Source of the DNA: Rhexocercosporidium sp. MPI-PUGE-AT-0058
Taxonomy: Eukaryota; Ascomycota; Leotiomycetes; Helotiales
Length of the DNA: 64,000 bases
Direction: 5' to 3'
Assembly: GCA_020746875.1 (NCBI GenBank)
Contig: JAGTJL010000018.1
Location: 186,001-250,000 of the forward strand
Made by a program: the position numbers and the translations under genes
Shown: one piece after another, positions 1 to 13,317 of the stretch
How positions within the stretch are numbered: position 1 is the stretch's first letter
Layout of the letters: each line of letters begins with the position of its first letter
The notes under the pieces: model-generated
What the model was told of the DNA's origin: nothing
Databases searched by the model: none
Seen by the model: the letters and a program-made list of their open reading frames with translations, nothing else

Positions 1-19
1 TATCTTTAAGATTATATAT

Positions 20-300
20 TGTGGAGGGGAAAATACCAAGCACACAATAAGAAGGTAGTAAAGCAAGTGCCGGAGGGTAAACGTAGGAAATACCCGTTTG
101 ACGAATACTAGAGATATTACATATTTAAGGAGTACAATTTGTCAAGGGAAAGGAGAGGTATAGTTTGAATAAGAAGGAAAAGTTATAGTAGTAAAAATCA
201 TTATTATTAATAAAGGATATTGCCTTAAAGGCTATCTTAAATACAGCAAGATGCAACTCAATCACGTGACAAATGGATCTCTAAGGTCGACCCTACTACA
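20..300 (-). repeat. LTR of the gypsy element (3' LTR in element orientation)
   Basis: This 281-bp repeat begins TGTGGAGGGG and ends CTACTACA. It aligns without obvious gaps to 12323-12603. The bases just outside (1-19) match the host repeat seen intact near 32.58 kb. Confidence 0.9.
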
Positions 301-3300
301 TGCGTCCCTCTCTTAAAAAACTCATGCTCGACCTCGAGCAAAGAAGTAAGAACTAGTATTATAGCTTTAAAGCTCTAAATATTTAAAGGAAAATATGTCT
401 GAGTAAGGACAGGTAAGTATTAAATAACCTGCACCTTACCTTTAAAAGCAAATAATCGTCTCGCTTAGTACTTTTAAATATTATTTTTTACCTTATTATT
501 CTTTTTCTTTTTTTTTCTTTTTAATAATTCTATTACTCTTTTCCATAATACTCTTAAGAAGGCCTTACGCGTCTCTTTATACTCATATCAGTCTTTTTAT
601 ACCTCCTAGCACTTATCGCATCGTTTCTGCCGCCTAAACTTACCTTCTTAAATATTACAACCGAGCAAACTTTAGCTTTAGCAAGATTAAAATGATTCCT
701 TCAAGACAAATCGGCGTATAACCAGCATTCTAAATAAGTTCCCGACTCCTTCCCTCACGGCGCAAAAACTAACTTTCCTTATAAAATAAAAATCAATCTC
801 CACAACGCGTTAAATTCGTCGATATTCCCCCATACCTCAAGCTAGCGTATCTTCAACAACCCCGCTCCTTCCTCATACCTTTACTTTAACGAATCTTCTA
901 CGAACCTTCCTAATCTCCCAATCGTCATCAAGAATAGAAGAAAATATACTAAAAGCATATTAAAAAAGTAAGAGTACACAAATACATAAGATTAAAAATA
1001 AAAGGTAATCGGAGGACGGTCTTCTCACCTTCGAGGTTCGAAGCATAATAAAGAAATGAAAAAAAAGCTAATCGGAGCATCTCTTTTCCTAATTTAATTA
1101 AGTCTCTTCTTCACTTTTATCTTCTTCTCTCTGCTCTTACTTCTTCAACAAGTCGATATTAAATAGCGACGAAGTCGGTCTTAAGTAATTCCCTCTTTTC
1201 TTATTTTAACGGTCACTATATCGAATAAAAGCGCCGATAATACTTTAATAACTTCTTATCATATCTTCTTATTATTCTTTAATAAATAAGTAAATTATTA
1301 TAAGCAGCTGAGATTTATTATATCTAAAAGAAAAAGAAAAGAAATATTATACTTTATATATTAACTTCGAGCTGCTTAGTTTTCCTCGCGGTCTCTTTCT
1401 TTTCTTAGCAGCAGGTTACGAAGTAAAAGCTTCTCGAGAACAACCCTTAAAGCTTTAATAAACTATAAGTTATCTTAAACCGCTTTCGTTATCGCTTTCC
1501 TTTGACTTACTTCTTATTATTAATTAGCTAAGAAGAGTAAGAAGCTAAAGGTAAGTTCCCTCTCATTCGATATCGCTAATTTCTAAATCTTAATAATCCT
1601 CCGATGCGATTTAAAGACCTGAAGTAAAAGCGCAGCTTTAATCGCCTTATTAAAATAAGAAGTATCTCTAACCTCGTTACTTATTTTAAGCCTTTATTAA
1701 TTATATTATAAGTAACCTCTAAACTGATAATATTGAGCTTTCCGGAAGTCCTTTCTTACTAAGGCAACCCCTTTTATCTGAAGGTAAGGTTCCTTTTTGA
1801 AAAACCTTATACTAATATAATTCTATAATAACTCTGAAGGTAATAGAAACATACCCCGAATACCTTTATAAGCCGGTGCAAGCTGAGCCGGATTCTAGGT
1901 CTAAGGAAGAAGCAAACATATCTTAAAAGCGGAAGTAATAATACTCTTTCTTAATCAATTAATATTCTTAATTTAAGAATCCGAGGACTGATATCTGGCT
2001 AAAAGAAGCTCCTAATTTAAAATCTGATTAATTTACTTAATAAGAAATAGCTTTATAAAGACAAAGTCAGAAGAATACTTATAAATAACTTAAGTGCTCA
2101 CGATAAGGCACCATTTACCTGCTTAAGTCCTTTATAAAGTTATTACTGCGACGGAATTATAATAATAATATTTAAATTTCAATAAGCGAGATTTCGAAAC
2201 AGCTAAAGAAGAAGCGTGCAGTTCAAACTAATTAAAATCTCCTTTTATATAAAGTAGTTCTGCCTGTCTTATCGTCTTAGAATTAGTTAACCGAAACTCC
2301 GAGGAAATAAAGTCGTTATTATTTTAATACTTTAATACGTTATCTAAAATAGCTTAAGGCAAGCTCGGCCTGTTACGGTATCCAATCCGCTGTCCTATAT
2401 TTTTACTTTTAATTAAGTTACTATTATTAATACTTAGGCAGCGTGGAGGCCCAGATCTAGTAGCCGTCGATTAAGAGAACTTATAAAGTCTAGTAATAAC
2501 CCTTACGTTAAACTTTAAGCTCACAATAACTCGACCGCTGATTTCCGAAGACTAATAGTTTAATTAAAAATAAAGCACTTATAATATAAAAGATTAAAGG
2601 CGTAAGAAAGATATGGAAAAGCTGGAGATTTATAATTTACTAGCCGTACTTACTCTACTCGTCTTTAGCTTAATCGTCACGATCTCAGAATACTAAGCTC
2701 CGTTTTCAAGCACGCCATATTAAAGTTATTAATATCTGAATAAACCTTTTATACTACTAATAATAAATTTGATAATCTTTATTACCGGTATAAGGCAGTT
2801 ACAATAGCTCATTTCCTTTATAATAACTTATAGCCTGTCGCGCGCTCTATTATTTATTTAAATATGTAAATTAGTTTTATTCATTTAGCCTTATAAACTC
2901 TTTTAAATTTTAAATCGTTTAATTACGCATAATCTCTTAATTATTATACATCTTCTTTTCAAATTAATAGCTTATTTATCGTAGCCCTAAGAATTATTCT
3001 AATTAAAGTAAATCTTTCTTATTATAAAGTATTTAAGCAATACTAAAGAAGAATTTCTGATCTTCGATTATCTTCGGAGACTTATTATACGAGCTTGCTT
3101 CGGTAATATATCTCGGGGGATTATCGTCTTCAGCGCTTGGCCTATTAACATATTAAGACTATTAACGCTCCGGAACGGCTCGTCGAAAAAACTTCGTCTA
3201 ACTTATTATCTAATTCTTTATGAGATTTAATAAAAAATAAGTGCTCGATTAGATTCTGCTCTTCTGTGGCGCAAGCTATAATCGACTTAATTTAATTGAA

Positions 3301-3949
3301 CCACCCTACGGAACCAAAACTCTCTTTGAGTTTCTCAGGGGCTTCTTTGGCTCTGTAAAGTACTGATAATCATTGTATTTACAGGCTTTCGAGCCTGTAC
3401 GTCCAGCGTCAGTAGTACTGAATTGTTCGAAGGGCAGCCACCGCAAACACACTATTTGGCTCGACTGGAATACTGGTATTATTATTACGGAACAACTTAT
3501 AAATGCGATCGGAAGGTATTTATAGGCGTAAATAGTATTCGAAATACTAAAGGGATTTTTCGTCGTTTAAGAAAGAGCCCTTAGTATTTCAGTATATACC
3601 TCCACTATCGTACTCTAATCTTCGTCCCCTCTCGTAAAATATAAAAGATACGTCCTCGCCACAGTTTAGCGTTCGACAACGCTAAGCGACGAGCTATGAG
3701 AATTATAATAAGGAGTAATTAATAATATTAGTCGTAGCGATTAAGCTACTCGCTAGAAGAATAAGTAACGACTCGGTATTGACTTCGTTCCGCGTGAGTT
3801 AACCTTTCAAGTACTTTAATAATAATTTCATCGTTCCGTATAACTTATTTCGTAAGCTCTTTAAAGTCTTTAAGGCCTTATAAATTTCGCCCTTCGAGAT
3901 TGGATTTAGGTTAGTCTTTATTATTATTATATTGAATTGTCGCTAAAAG

Positions 3950-4870
3950 CTCGTCGTCTTTATAATAAATAAAGCGCTCTCGTTTATAAAACAACTTAAA
4001 GCGATTAACTGCAAAAGTATCGCGGAAGAATGCACTATCGACTCCTAGCTTTTTCAGCTTATAATAACTCTTTTCAGAGAAAGCCTTATAAATTTCGTAA
4101 GGTCCTAATTACTAAAAATCAAGCTTTTTACTCCTCGACATATCGATTTCCCGAATAGAGTCGTGCTTAAGAACTAAGTCTTTAACTTATAATAGCTTAT
4201 TTCGAATATCCCTTTTTACGTCGAAAGCTTCTTTCCCTTCTTATTTACGGCGTGTCTTTTAAAACTTAGCTTCTTTTATATTATTATTCTGCATTTAATA
4301 TTAAAGAGTTTAAATATAAATTAAATCGTTAATACTCTTAATGTCTTCCGAGAAGAGGCTTCTTTAAGTAAAATAACGTATTTTAATAAAAAGAACTGAT
4401 TTTTTGCCGTAAATTATATAAAAGAGGATATAACTTATAAGTCTATAGACTATAGTACGGTTAGCGAATAAAACCGCTAATAAGTTACTTGTCTAATCTC
4501 TTCTTATTTTAGACAAAGCATTCTTAATAAGGCCATATCCCCGCTCGATTATGCTATTAGCTTTCGCGTTATAAGCCGATATTTGAATTCGTCGAATTTC
4601 CACTTTATTTAATAGATTAACGACTTCGCTTATATTCTCTATGCCTCTATTAATTACTAGCTTTCAAAACAACTCGTATCGGCAAATAATATCTTATTAA
4701 ATAAAATCAGCGATGCCTTTAGCCTCCTTCGAAGCAAGCGCCCTAGCTTCGACCTAACTACTCATATTATCCTAAGCGACAACGAGATACTTTTTCCCGT
4801 TCCGTATTAATATAAAAGTAATATTTAGCGCCCATTTTTCTATAAGTCTATTTAAAGCAATTAAAACTAT
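3950..4870 (-). pseudogene. Gypsy integrase remnant
   Basis: On the minus strand at about 4803-4775 the reading NGKKYLVVA is followed by DNMSS*VEARAL and IADFI**DIICRYELF, the integrase core. NKVEIRRIQISAYNAKANS and IIERGYGLIKNALSKI at about 4545-4503 complete the DDE region. The C-terminal portion runs on to about 3.95 kb with motifs such as VLKHDSIREIDMS and LGPYEIYKAF. Numerous TAG/TAA codons sit where Trp or Gln would be expected. The open stretch at 5061-4867 just upstream is probably the integrase zinc-binding or linker part. Confidence 0.7.
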
Positions 4871-6229
4871 AAGTTCTTCTTATCGCTTAATACTACGCAA
4901 CATGCACTTATTATATATTTTAACAAATTCCGCAAAATCCTTAAAACAGTCCTTCTAGAAATAGCGCTAAAAGATACGGTAATATATACTTTCCCTTTCT
5001 TTATAGCCGGAGCTATTATAATAGCTTCGCAAAATATATACCTTATTTTTATCGGTATCAATAACGAATTTAATAAATACGCCTTTTAATAAAAGTCTTC
5101 AAATATACTAATTATAAACTCCGTATAATAATACTTCTTTTTTAAATACATAAAAAGCTTTTAAATCCATACTTTTCGGAGTCTTAAGCGTAATTAAGTA
5201 AGTAGCTATCTTTTAATAATACTCCCCATAATATTTTAAAGATATTAATAAATCTGCTTCGCTCTCTTAATCTATACTCGAGTCGCCACTAGATATTACT
5301 TAATCGTTCGACCTATCTCGCAATTCTTAGACTTTTCGCTTTATATCGATGAGAATATCGCGTCTTCGGGTTAGCTCAAGGTCATCGAAGGTCTTTAGCT
5401 TTTCTATTAAGTCTTCCGTGCTCTCCGCTTCCACCGGGCAAATTCTAATCGCACTAAGCTCAGCCAAGATCTAATTCCTATTATTATCTTTTTCGATATC
5501 TTCCTCAGTATCCTCGAAGTATTTAAGTCTCCTTAAAAGAGCATCTACTATTATATGCGTAACACTTTTAATATAGCGTACTTCGAAGTCGAAAAGCCTA
5601 ATCCAGGCGAGCTAGCGAGTGAGTATCGTATTAAGGTAATCGTGAGCAGTTCCTTTAAGTTAAATAATAAAAGTATTAGCGTTAGTTTCTATAATAAAAT
5701 AAACTCTTATAAGCCAGATTTTAAGCTTCTTAAGGATTAAAAGCATACTTTTGCATTTTCTTTTTATAGCGTCGTAATCTCGTTCTGCCTTCGTCTAAAA
5801 GCCGCTCTCATACCTCGCCGGTCTGAGCCTATTATTTTTCGGGTCACGCTAACTAAGGAAACCACCCTATCCGACTCCATTAAAGTTTATAAAAACGACG
5901 ATTTCGCTAGCGCCCTTAAAGTAATCGATCTTGCAAAATATTAAGAAAAAGTATAAGATATCTTAAAAGGTTTTTATTACTTAATTATAAATTACGGGGT
6001 TCCACATAAATTTAATTCCTTTTCTAATAAAGTCGTACAACAACTCGGCTAATAAACGAAAATCTTTAATTTAAATACAGAAGTAAATAACTAAACTTAA
6101 AAATCCTTTAACTTTTATAACATTCTCAGGTTCTTTCTATTTTTATACCTTAATTAAGTATATAACTGAAAGTTCTCTTTCTTATAAGTTATATATATAA
6201 CCGACGACGTTTATATTATTACGACAGAA

Positions 6230-6985
6230 CTGCGATTTAAAGCCTATAATAACTCTAGCGCGCTTAAGGCGTTCTAACGTCTTATCGAAGTTAAGAAGAT
6301 ACTTAAAGACGAACTAACGAATTCCAGGCCGTGCTTCCTTCCGATCGTAATTTATATATAATCTTTTTACGCTAACGTCGTTTAAGAATAGTATTATAAT
6401 AAAAAGCATAATATCTTTCAGTATTCTACCGATCGTTTTTACGAACTAAGCAACAGAGTTTATAACTCCCTGAAATAGCATCGTATTTCGGACTAATTTA
6501 ATACTAAGTATAAAGAAAGCCGTCATATCTCGGCTGCTTTAATATAATACTTATTAATCATAACTTAAGTATAAGTTTACTAAGCTCGCGATATAGCACC
6601 CTACAAATTCCTCTGAAAATTCATTAATAAAAAGAAATAAGTTAGCATTTCTTAAAATAACTACGTTAAGTATAATTACCGAATTAATTAAATAATACTT
6701 TCCTAATTCCTTCTTCTTAACTAAGAACCAAGCGTTACAATATAGCCCCTTAAAAAGTTCGAGAACCTCACGGTTAAATCTATCTTTTACTATTTTCTTG
6801 ACTTCGGGAATTAATACTCTAAGGAATAAAAAGTGTAATACTTACCAAGCTTTATAATCTATCGTCTTAATAATTATAAATAACGAAATATCTTTATAGA
6901 ATTTCCCATACTCTATCTAATCAAATACAATAGCACCTTCTCGATTCAATATAATTTCGTCGAAGAAGGCCCTCTTTTCTAATTA
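6230..6985 (-). pseudogene. Gypsy reverse transcriptase remnant
   Basis: Reading the minus strand through stops gives a recognisable Ty3/gypsy RT: FFDEIILNREGAIVFD near the start, then KKIVKDRFNREVLELFKG, AWFLVKKKELGKYYLINS, IASLVNLYLSYD, and finally FLNDVSVK at about 6362-6388, where active fungal gypsy elements have FLDDVGVKGP. The Asp-to-Asn change at the catalytic pair and the Trp/Gln codons turned into stops fit RIP. An RNase H region would follow at about 6.2-5.1 kb but I could not anchor its motifs. Confidence 0.75.
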
Positions 6986-7743
6986 TAATATATTTCTAAT
7001 ATCTAAAGTAGTAAATCGCTTTTTTATAATCCTAAATCCGCGAGGAAAGCCGGTAAAACGAAAGAGTAAAATATCTTAATACTTCTTAACTTACTTTTAA
7101 TAAAAGTCCTTTTTTTTAAAGATTTCGTATTAATCTTTACGGCCTTTAAGCGCATCTCTTATTTCATTTATTTAATCTATAAGCCTAATCTTTTTATTTT
7201 TCGTCTTATATATAATATGAACTCGCGAAACTTATTTACATTCTTTAAATAAAAACGTTATTAATAAAGTATTATAATCCGTAGTAAATTAAAAAGTAAG
7301 CTCGATTTTCTCAGTTAATACGGTATTAAACACGCGTTTTTTGCCGAAAAAAGCTTTAATAAAGTTTTTATAAAAGGGGTAATCGTAAAAGTCCGTCTCT
7401 AAAATCATAAATTCTCGCTCTATATATTCGATAGAAATATATAAGACGTCTTTAAAAGAGGAATTGCTTTCATTACCAGAGGTTTCTTCGTCCCTCTCGT
7501 AAAAAAGCTCGTCCTCGAGCTCAAAGGAAGTATCTTTCAGAAAGCATTCGACGGTACTGACTATAAAGCTCTAATTACAGCTAATTACTCGTTTTCCGAG
7601 TCAGTTTCGGACTCTAAGTAATTTAATTCCGGATCTGATAATATTCTGCTAGCTTAGCTCTTAAACTTTATAGCTTCGATGCTTTTAGCGTATTCTATAA
7701 GTTCAGTTGCTTTAATAATAATAACTAGTCGCGTAATCTTATT

Positions 7744-8082
7744 CTATAAATTAGCGTAAACTAGACCGCCTTCTGCATTAGATAAGTATTTGAATAAAAC
7801 GCGCGTAATCCAAAAGAATAGAAATCTAAGAATAATTTTAATACTTAAGATATTCATAATATAAAACCTAATAAAGATAATGCAATCTCTTACTATAACC
7901 AGGACGTTATCCGCATATCCCAGAAATCGCGATTTTGCGCTTATAATACTCTTTAAAGCTATAGAATCGCTTTTTATAATAAGGACTTCTAATTGAACGG
8001 CAATATTATAAGATATATAACTGACTTCTGCGCCGGAATTAAGAATGACTCGGACATTACTAAATCTCGTCTTCTTAAGCAT
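7744..8082 (-). pseudogene. Gypsy aspartic protease (retropepsin) remnant
   Basis: The minus frame stays open for 112 codons and reads as a gypsy pol protease. The active-site motif is NSGAEVSYIS where an active enzyme has DSGAEVS; an Asp-to-Asn change is what one G-to-A RIP mutation gives. Further on, the flap-like stretch SAKSRFLGYADN and the second-half motif IKIILRF (for IKIILGF) are recognisable. It is a fragment of the retrotransposon polyprotein, not a host gene. Confidence 0.75.
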
Positions 8083-11000
8083 AATAATTACATATTTTAA
8101 CGTTAAAAAGTATTACTTATAACTCGGTCCTTAAGGTATGTCGATTAAATAAACTTCAGCGATTAGCAGTAAGTCGACTTTAAATTCTCCTTTTGAAACT
8201 ATTGCTCTTTAAAGCGCTATTAAGATAATAATCAAAATTATGAGCACCGGGCCAAAAAAAGGAATCAAGCTTAATAATAGCCAGAAAATTGACTATTAAA
8301 TCAGCATTTTTTATACTAAAAAGACTTAATACTTCTATTTCTTTTATTAAACTTAAAGCTTATACGTAAATCTAGCTTAAGATACGGTAAAATAAGTAAT
8401 AACTCGTTATTCCCATTTAAGAAAAATGCGTCTAAGCTATCGCAAAGCTCGCAATCCTCCTAATATGAAATCTAAAATATTAGCCTAAAGTAATAAAAGG
8501 CGTTAAAATATAATATTATTCCCTTTTTAATCATAATCCCAAAGAGCTTTTATATATTTTATAATCTTAATACTAGTAGTAGCGATTTAGTCCTAAATCT
8601 CTTAATTAATAATCTTCGGTCGACTTATCTTTAATAAGTCGATTAAAACAAGGATTTCTCTTAAAATTAAGTTTTTAAAGAGCTCTTTTTAAGTAAGAAG
8701 CTTATTTAGCGTATTATTTAGCGTATAATTATTCCGCGATAACGCCTAATATACGCGAGGTCGGCCTGAAGTCGCTTTAATAATAATAAATAAGTTACTT
8801 TCGGCGCGTTCCCGAATAGTCCTTATAAAAGATAACTTAATAGCAGTCGGTCCTTTTCGACTTACGGCTAAAGTAACTCCTTTTAATTTCTTAGAAATAA
8901 TATTATTATTACTATTCTTTACGATAATCTAAATAAGTTTTACTTTAAGTACTTCAGCTAAAAGGTCTACGTCCATAAGCTTTTAAAATCTAACGGCATT
9001 CTTAATTTCTTCGCGAACTTTTAATCTTCTATAATTAATTTAAGCTTTAAGGCGTTCTTAAAATAAAATTCCGGTTATATATAATTCAACTCTTACTATT
9101 ACTCTAAAAGCAGCGGCACTTTATCGTCTTATTTCCGTAAGTGCTATTTCGAAGCTATTATCTATTCCTTCTGAATCGGAAGTAGCAAGTACGTTTTAAA
9201 CGTTAGCTAGTCTTATTATATCGAAGAGTCGGATAGTAAAAATATCTAAATAGTCCTAAGGCTCCTAACTTGCTTTTAACATCAGTCCTTCTGAGGCTGA
9301 CTTTAATATGATATTTTATTAAGCCAAAAGGGCTTCTTAAGCGTCTTAGAGCTTCCTCTGGACTGCTTCTTCTTTCCGCCTCGAGTCTAAGTCTCTTTCT
9401 ATATTAATTATTCGCAGAATAAGGACTTTTCTCTTTAATTTATCCCGAGGAAATTAAACCGCTTAAGCTTTTATTCCTTCCTTTTAAGGACTTATACAAA
9501 TGTAATTATCTTTATTTTTATAAATAATTCCTAAACTAAGCTATTTCTTAAACTTGTAATATTAATTTTAATACTTATAGAATCCTTAAGGTTTAGCACC
9601 CGGAATCAGCCTATTAAAGTAAAAAAGGCATTCGGTGCTTATATCGTCTTTTATACTAAAACGTCGATTATATCTAGAGCTTACTCTAAAATCTTAATAA
9701 AATACCTCAGCTTCTTCGAGGTATGCGATCGACTCGTAAGTAAATAAAGCCTTGACTTCGGCTATTAATTCTGGATTTTTTCTTTTCTTTATAATAGCGT
9801 ATAAAATACGTAAATTATTTAATCCTTCCGCAATCGTATCGATATTCCGTTTTATAGCTTAATTAATATCGCGAGTCAGCCTCTCAATAGTAGGAATAAC
9901 TTCTTCTCGAATATGCCTTTCTTAATTCAGTCTAAGACGAAGCACCGAACTCTTCTTAAAAACGTCGTCGATCTCCCGAGCTAGAGAATTATCCTTATAC
10001 CTCATAAGCTCGGGGCGAGCTATAAGATTAAGCCCCCCGAATTATGCCGCTAAAGAAGGAGTTTTACTATTACTCGACCCCAGTCGAAGACGGTCGGCTT
10101 GAATAATTCGTATAAATAATACTTCCTTTTTAATTAAAATATCGATTTCCCGCTCGACTCAGAGTAAGCCTTTTATTTTAACGTATATTTTATTAAAAGA
10201 TCGCATATTTTCCGTATTAAAAGTATTATTATTTTTTACAAAAGTTCCGGCCTTCCGCCTTAAATACTTAAACAAAGCCGCTAGAAACTTTATAATTATT
10301 TACCGCTCCGTAATAATTTTCTTTCGCATATAAGCTCGACTAACCTCTTTAAAAGCTTAAAGAAACTATCGAGATTAAGATTTAAAAGCATCTTTCGCAA
10401 TATATCTAAAGTTATTAAATATCCTCTTTAAGTTTTAAAGAATATGACGATATTACTCAAAGTCGAACGTTCGGTACTCTTTTATAACTTCTTAAATCAA
10501 CTCTTAATAAATATTATTAAAAAAGTCGGGGAGCCACTTAATATTTTAGCCTACTTCGAGAGTACAGTAATCCACGACGTATTATTTCTTTTCGGCATCA
10601 TCCGTAATGCCTCGGGCCGTAAAGAGCTGCTTTAAAGTCTTAAAGAACCTAATAACATTATTTTCGTCAAAGTATAAGCAACTAAAAGTACTTAAAGTTA
10701 GTATAGCTTAGGCTACTACGAAATAAAGAAGTCTTTTAATAGAATCCGTAGCAAATCGTGCGGCCTGAGATATAAGCTATTAAAACGCTATACTACTAGA
10801 GGCAGGTTTATAATAATAATTATTTAGAACCTCGTTTATCTTATATAATATAAAAGTTTTAATAAGTCTATATTATCCTAGCGCAAGTCGTATTAATTAA
10901 AAAGCTTAAGCGGAAGTAGCTTAAGCCTAAAGCGGTGCTACATAGCTTATATTAACAGGGTTAAGTCCCCCCTGCTTCGGAGGCGAATACAGTATAGATT

Positions 11001-12322
11001 AAGGGTATATAAGCTGAATAAGTATTATATAAGCCGATAAAGCTTAAAAAGCAGCCTAAGCTCTTATATTAAAGCTTTCTGAATAGCCACTGCCTTAATT
11101 ATAATTAAATATATCTTATCGTAAGTTACTACCGCCACTTTTATTTCTCTTCTTTCTCTTACTTATAATTAAAGTATTGTCCATAAGTATTCCCGGTAAT
11201 TATAATAAAGTAGAATTAATAATTCCGGCGATATTAAGCTTTATTAGAAGCCTAGCAAGCACGAAAGTAGAAGAGCTTGTAGAGCTTATAGAACTAATCT
11301 TAATAATAAAGTAATCTATAATCGGGATCGCAGAGCTTCCTTAGGTTATAAAGAAGTTATTAGTAAGTCGTTTAAGCTCTTTGCCCTTTAAGTTACCGCT
11401 GAAAGCGTTGTTTTTAATATCGTTTTTAGATATAATTAATTTTTTCTTAATGAAATTAATGATTTATTAAAGAGTAGATGCGCTTGATATTATTAGTGAA
11501 AGAGTAAAAGATATAATATATTATACTAAAGAAAGAAGAATATACGAGCTCGAGAAAATAAAGGAGATATACAAGTAAAATATTAGGTTGAAGAGCTTAT
11601 AGCTTTAGGCTCCTTCCGAGGTAGTAAAGCCCGAAAGACGCCGAAGTCTAAGCCTCTTATCCTTATAATAAACGAACGTATAAGCTTAAGCGAAGTAAAT
11701 AAATCTCGCTAAATATGAAAGCTTTATTACTATTAAAGTTAATCTCGGCGTAGAATAACTTAAGACCGAAACTAACTGAAAAGGCATAAGGTAAAACCTC
11801 GTTCACTTTTCTATTAAGCTCTGTCTCGCCAACTTAAAGTAGGCCTTTAGCGGGAAAAAAAAAGGAAAAGAATAACAGATACGCCTATTAGAAGTGCGGT
11901 TAGCGTTGAAATTTGCCGGATTCATTTCAAATAATCTATTTCTCGTTTCCGAAGTATTAAATATACTTTAATATCGGTTAAGGCGTTTCTAACGGCGTGA
12001 TCCGGCTATTTTCGGTCCGACCTTTTTCAGTATTAATGCTTTACGTGCTAGAGCTGGCATTTCCAGTAATTTGAGTACTCCTATATCAAAGGTAAATAGT
12101 TTTCCTTCAGATTTCCTATGCTTCTCGTTAAACTGTAGGAGACTGTCGAAGTGCCGTATCTAGTTCTGCTCTAAAAGCTAGGAGATCTTTAAGTGAATAA
12201 GTCTATACCAGTTCGAGCACTTATCGGTTTCGGTCCTTATAATTAATATAAAGGGCTTTTAAGCTTCTTTACGTACCTTACTTTAGCTTTTCTACTTACT
12301 CCTTGCGTAAGTCACTAAAATA

Positions 12323-12603
12323 TATAAAAAGGAAAACACTAAGCACATAATAAAAAAGTAGCAAAGCAAGTGCCGGAAAATAAACGTAGGAAATACCCGT
12401 TTAACGAATACTAAAGATATTACATATTTAAAGAATATAATTTATCAAAGGAAGGGAAAAGTATAATTTGAATAAAAAAGAAAAGTTATAATAGTAAAAA
12501 TCGTTGTTATTAGTGAAGGATGTTGCCTTAGAGGCTATCTTAAATACTGCAAGATGCAGCTCAATCACGTGACAAATGGATCTCTAAGGTCGACCCCACC
12601 ACA
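12323..12603 (-). repeat. LTR of the gypsy element (5' LTR in element orientation)
   Basis: This is the 281-bp partner of 20-300 and ends CCACCACA. It carries extra G-to-A changes at its left end compared with the other copy. The element's primer-binding site would lie just left of it, but no clear tRNA complement can be read after mutation. Confidence 0.9.
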
Positions 12604-12750
12604 ATATATTATACGCTTAATTTAATCACTTAATGAAATCCTATCCGAGCTTTAAGTCGTCTCGGTGGTAAAGCACTTAAATGTCATTTACGTAAAAAAA
12701 AATAAGGATTTTATGATTAAGATTTATAAACATATATACTAAGTGAATAG
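12604..12750. repeat. Fragment of repeat family A (host of the gypsy insertion)
   Basis: This stretch aligns with about 32596-32740 inside element A: both contain ACGCTTAATTTA, then TCCGAGCTTTAA, then AAAGCACTTAAAT and ATTTACGTAAAA. Bases 1-19 (TATCTTTAAGATTATATAT) match the sequence immediately left of that segment in element A (TATCTTCAAGATTATATAT). The gypsy element therefore interrupts a second copy of family A. Similarity stops near 12750, before the gene island. The 12604 copy is less AT-mutated than the 32.6-kb copy. Confidence 0.8.
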
Positions 12751-12823
12751 TTAGTTTATTTTACTTAAAAATCTCTTAGCCATATTCTATTTTATTCTAG
12801 TTAATTAACTAGACTAACTCTGA

Positions 12824-13057
12824 CACGCCGGTCGTAATTACTTTGACCCTGACGTCGACGAGGCGGAGCAGATGTCGTGCCTCTTTAGAAGGATCAGTCT
12901 GGATCTGTTCAACAAATTCGTAGATTCGTTTCGTAGTCATTTTGAGCTGGAATGGACCCGCAAACCCGCAAAATTTGATAAGAAAGGAGATATTTCAATT
13001 CAAGATCTGGTGCAGCTCAGGCTGTTTTTCCTAAGTAGCCGGTTGCCTGAGTCTTAA
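12824..13057 (+). pseudogene. Truncated coding fragment of unknown function at island edge
   Basis: An open frame runs from just after a TGA at 12821 to TAA at 13055-13057, reading HAGRNYFDPDVDEAEQMSC and then a Leu/Phe-rich stretch with Trp and charged residues (ELEWTRKPAKFDKKG). Base composition changes to normal exactly here, at the end of the AT-rich repeat. The frame has coding-like codon use, but the only ATG (12872) is internal to it. I suspect the 3' end of a gene cut by the repeat block. I do not recognise the family, and a chance ORF is possible. Confidence 0.3.
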
Positions 13058-13317
13058 ATGATGCAGACCCAAGCGCTCACATACAGGGAGCAAATTGGTA
13101 GCGGGAGAGGAACCGTTGATTGAAACTTTCGGGGATGTGATTTGATATAATTTTCTGAAGCCGTACTAGGGCACAGAAGCTCTTTGCAATCGAATACCAT
13201 GATAAGCCAATCAATTTATTTCCCAGATTTCCTATCAATTCAACGAACATGATGAGACTACGGAATAATTCAGATCGACATCGAGGATAGTCACATCCGT
13301 TCTAGCTACGCCAATCT

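Larger units (their letters stand above)
20..12603 (-). mobile_element. Full-length RIP-degraded Ty3/gypsy LTR retrotransposon
   Basis: Two direct repeats of identical length (281 bp) bound the element at 20-300 and 12323-12603. They differ mainly by G/A and C/T transitions, as RIP predicts. Both start T(G/A) and end CA. An AT-only target duplication (about 5-6 bp, ATATAT) flanks it; its exact length is ambiguous. The minus strand shows, in order, a retropepsin (about 8.08-7.74 kb), reverse transcriptase (about 6.99-6.23 kb) and integrase (about 4.87-3.95 kb). PR-RT-IN is the Ty3/gypsy order. On the minus strand a purine-rich tract (AAGAGAGGGA, plus positions near 303-312) lies just before the 20-300 LTR, as a polypurine tract should. 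All frames are full of stops, so the element is dead. Presumed gag (about 8.1-12.3 kb) is too mutated to read. Confidence 0.9.

Noticed and set aside
5555..5740. 61-codon plus ORF
   Set aside because: It lies opposite the gypsy pol region between RT and integrase, with no motif.
10444..10635. 63-codon plus ORF in the gypsy element
   Set aside because: It is antisense to the element's presumed gag and has no motif; openness is expected by chance.
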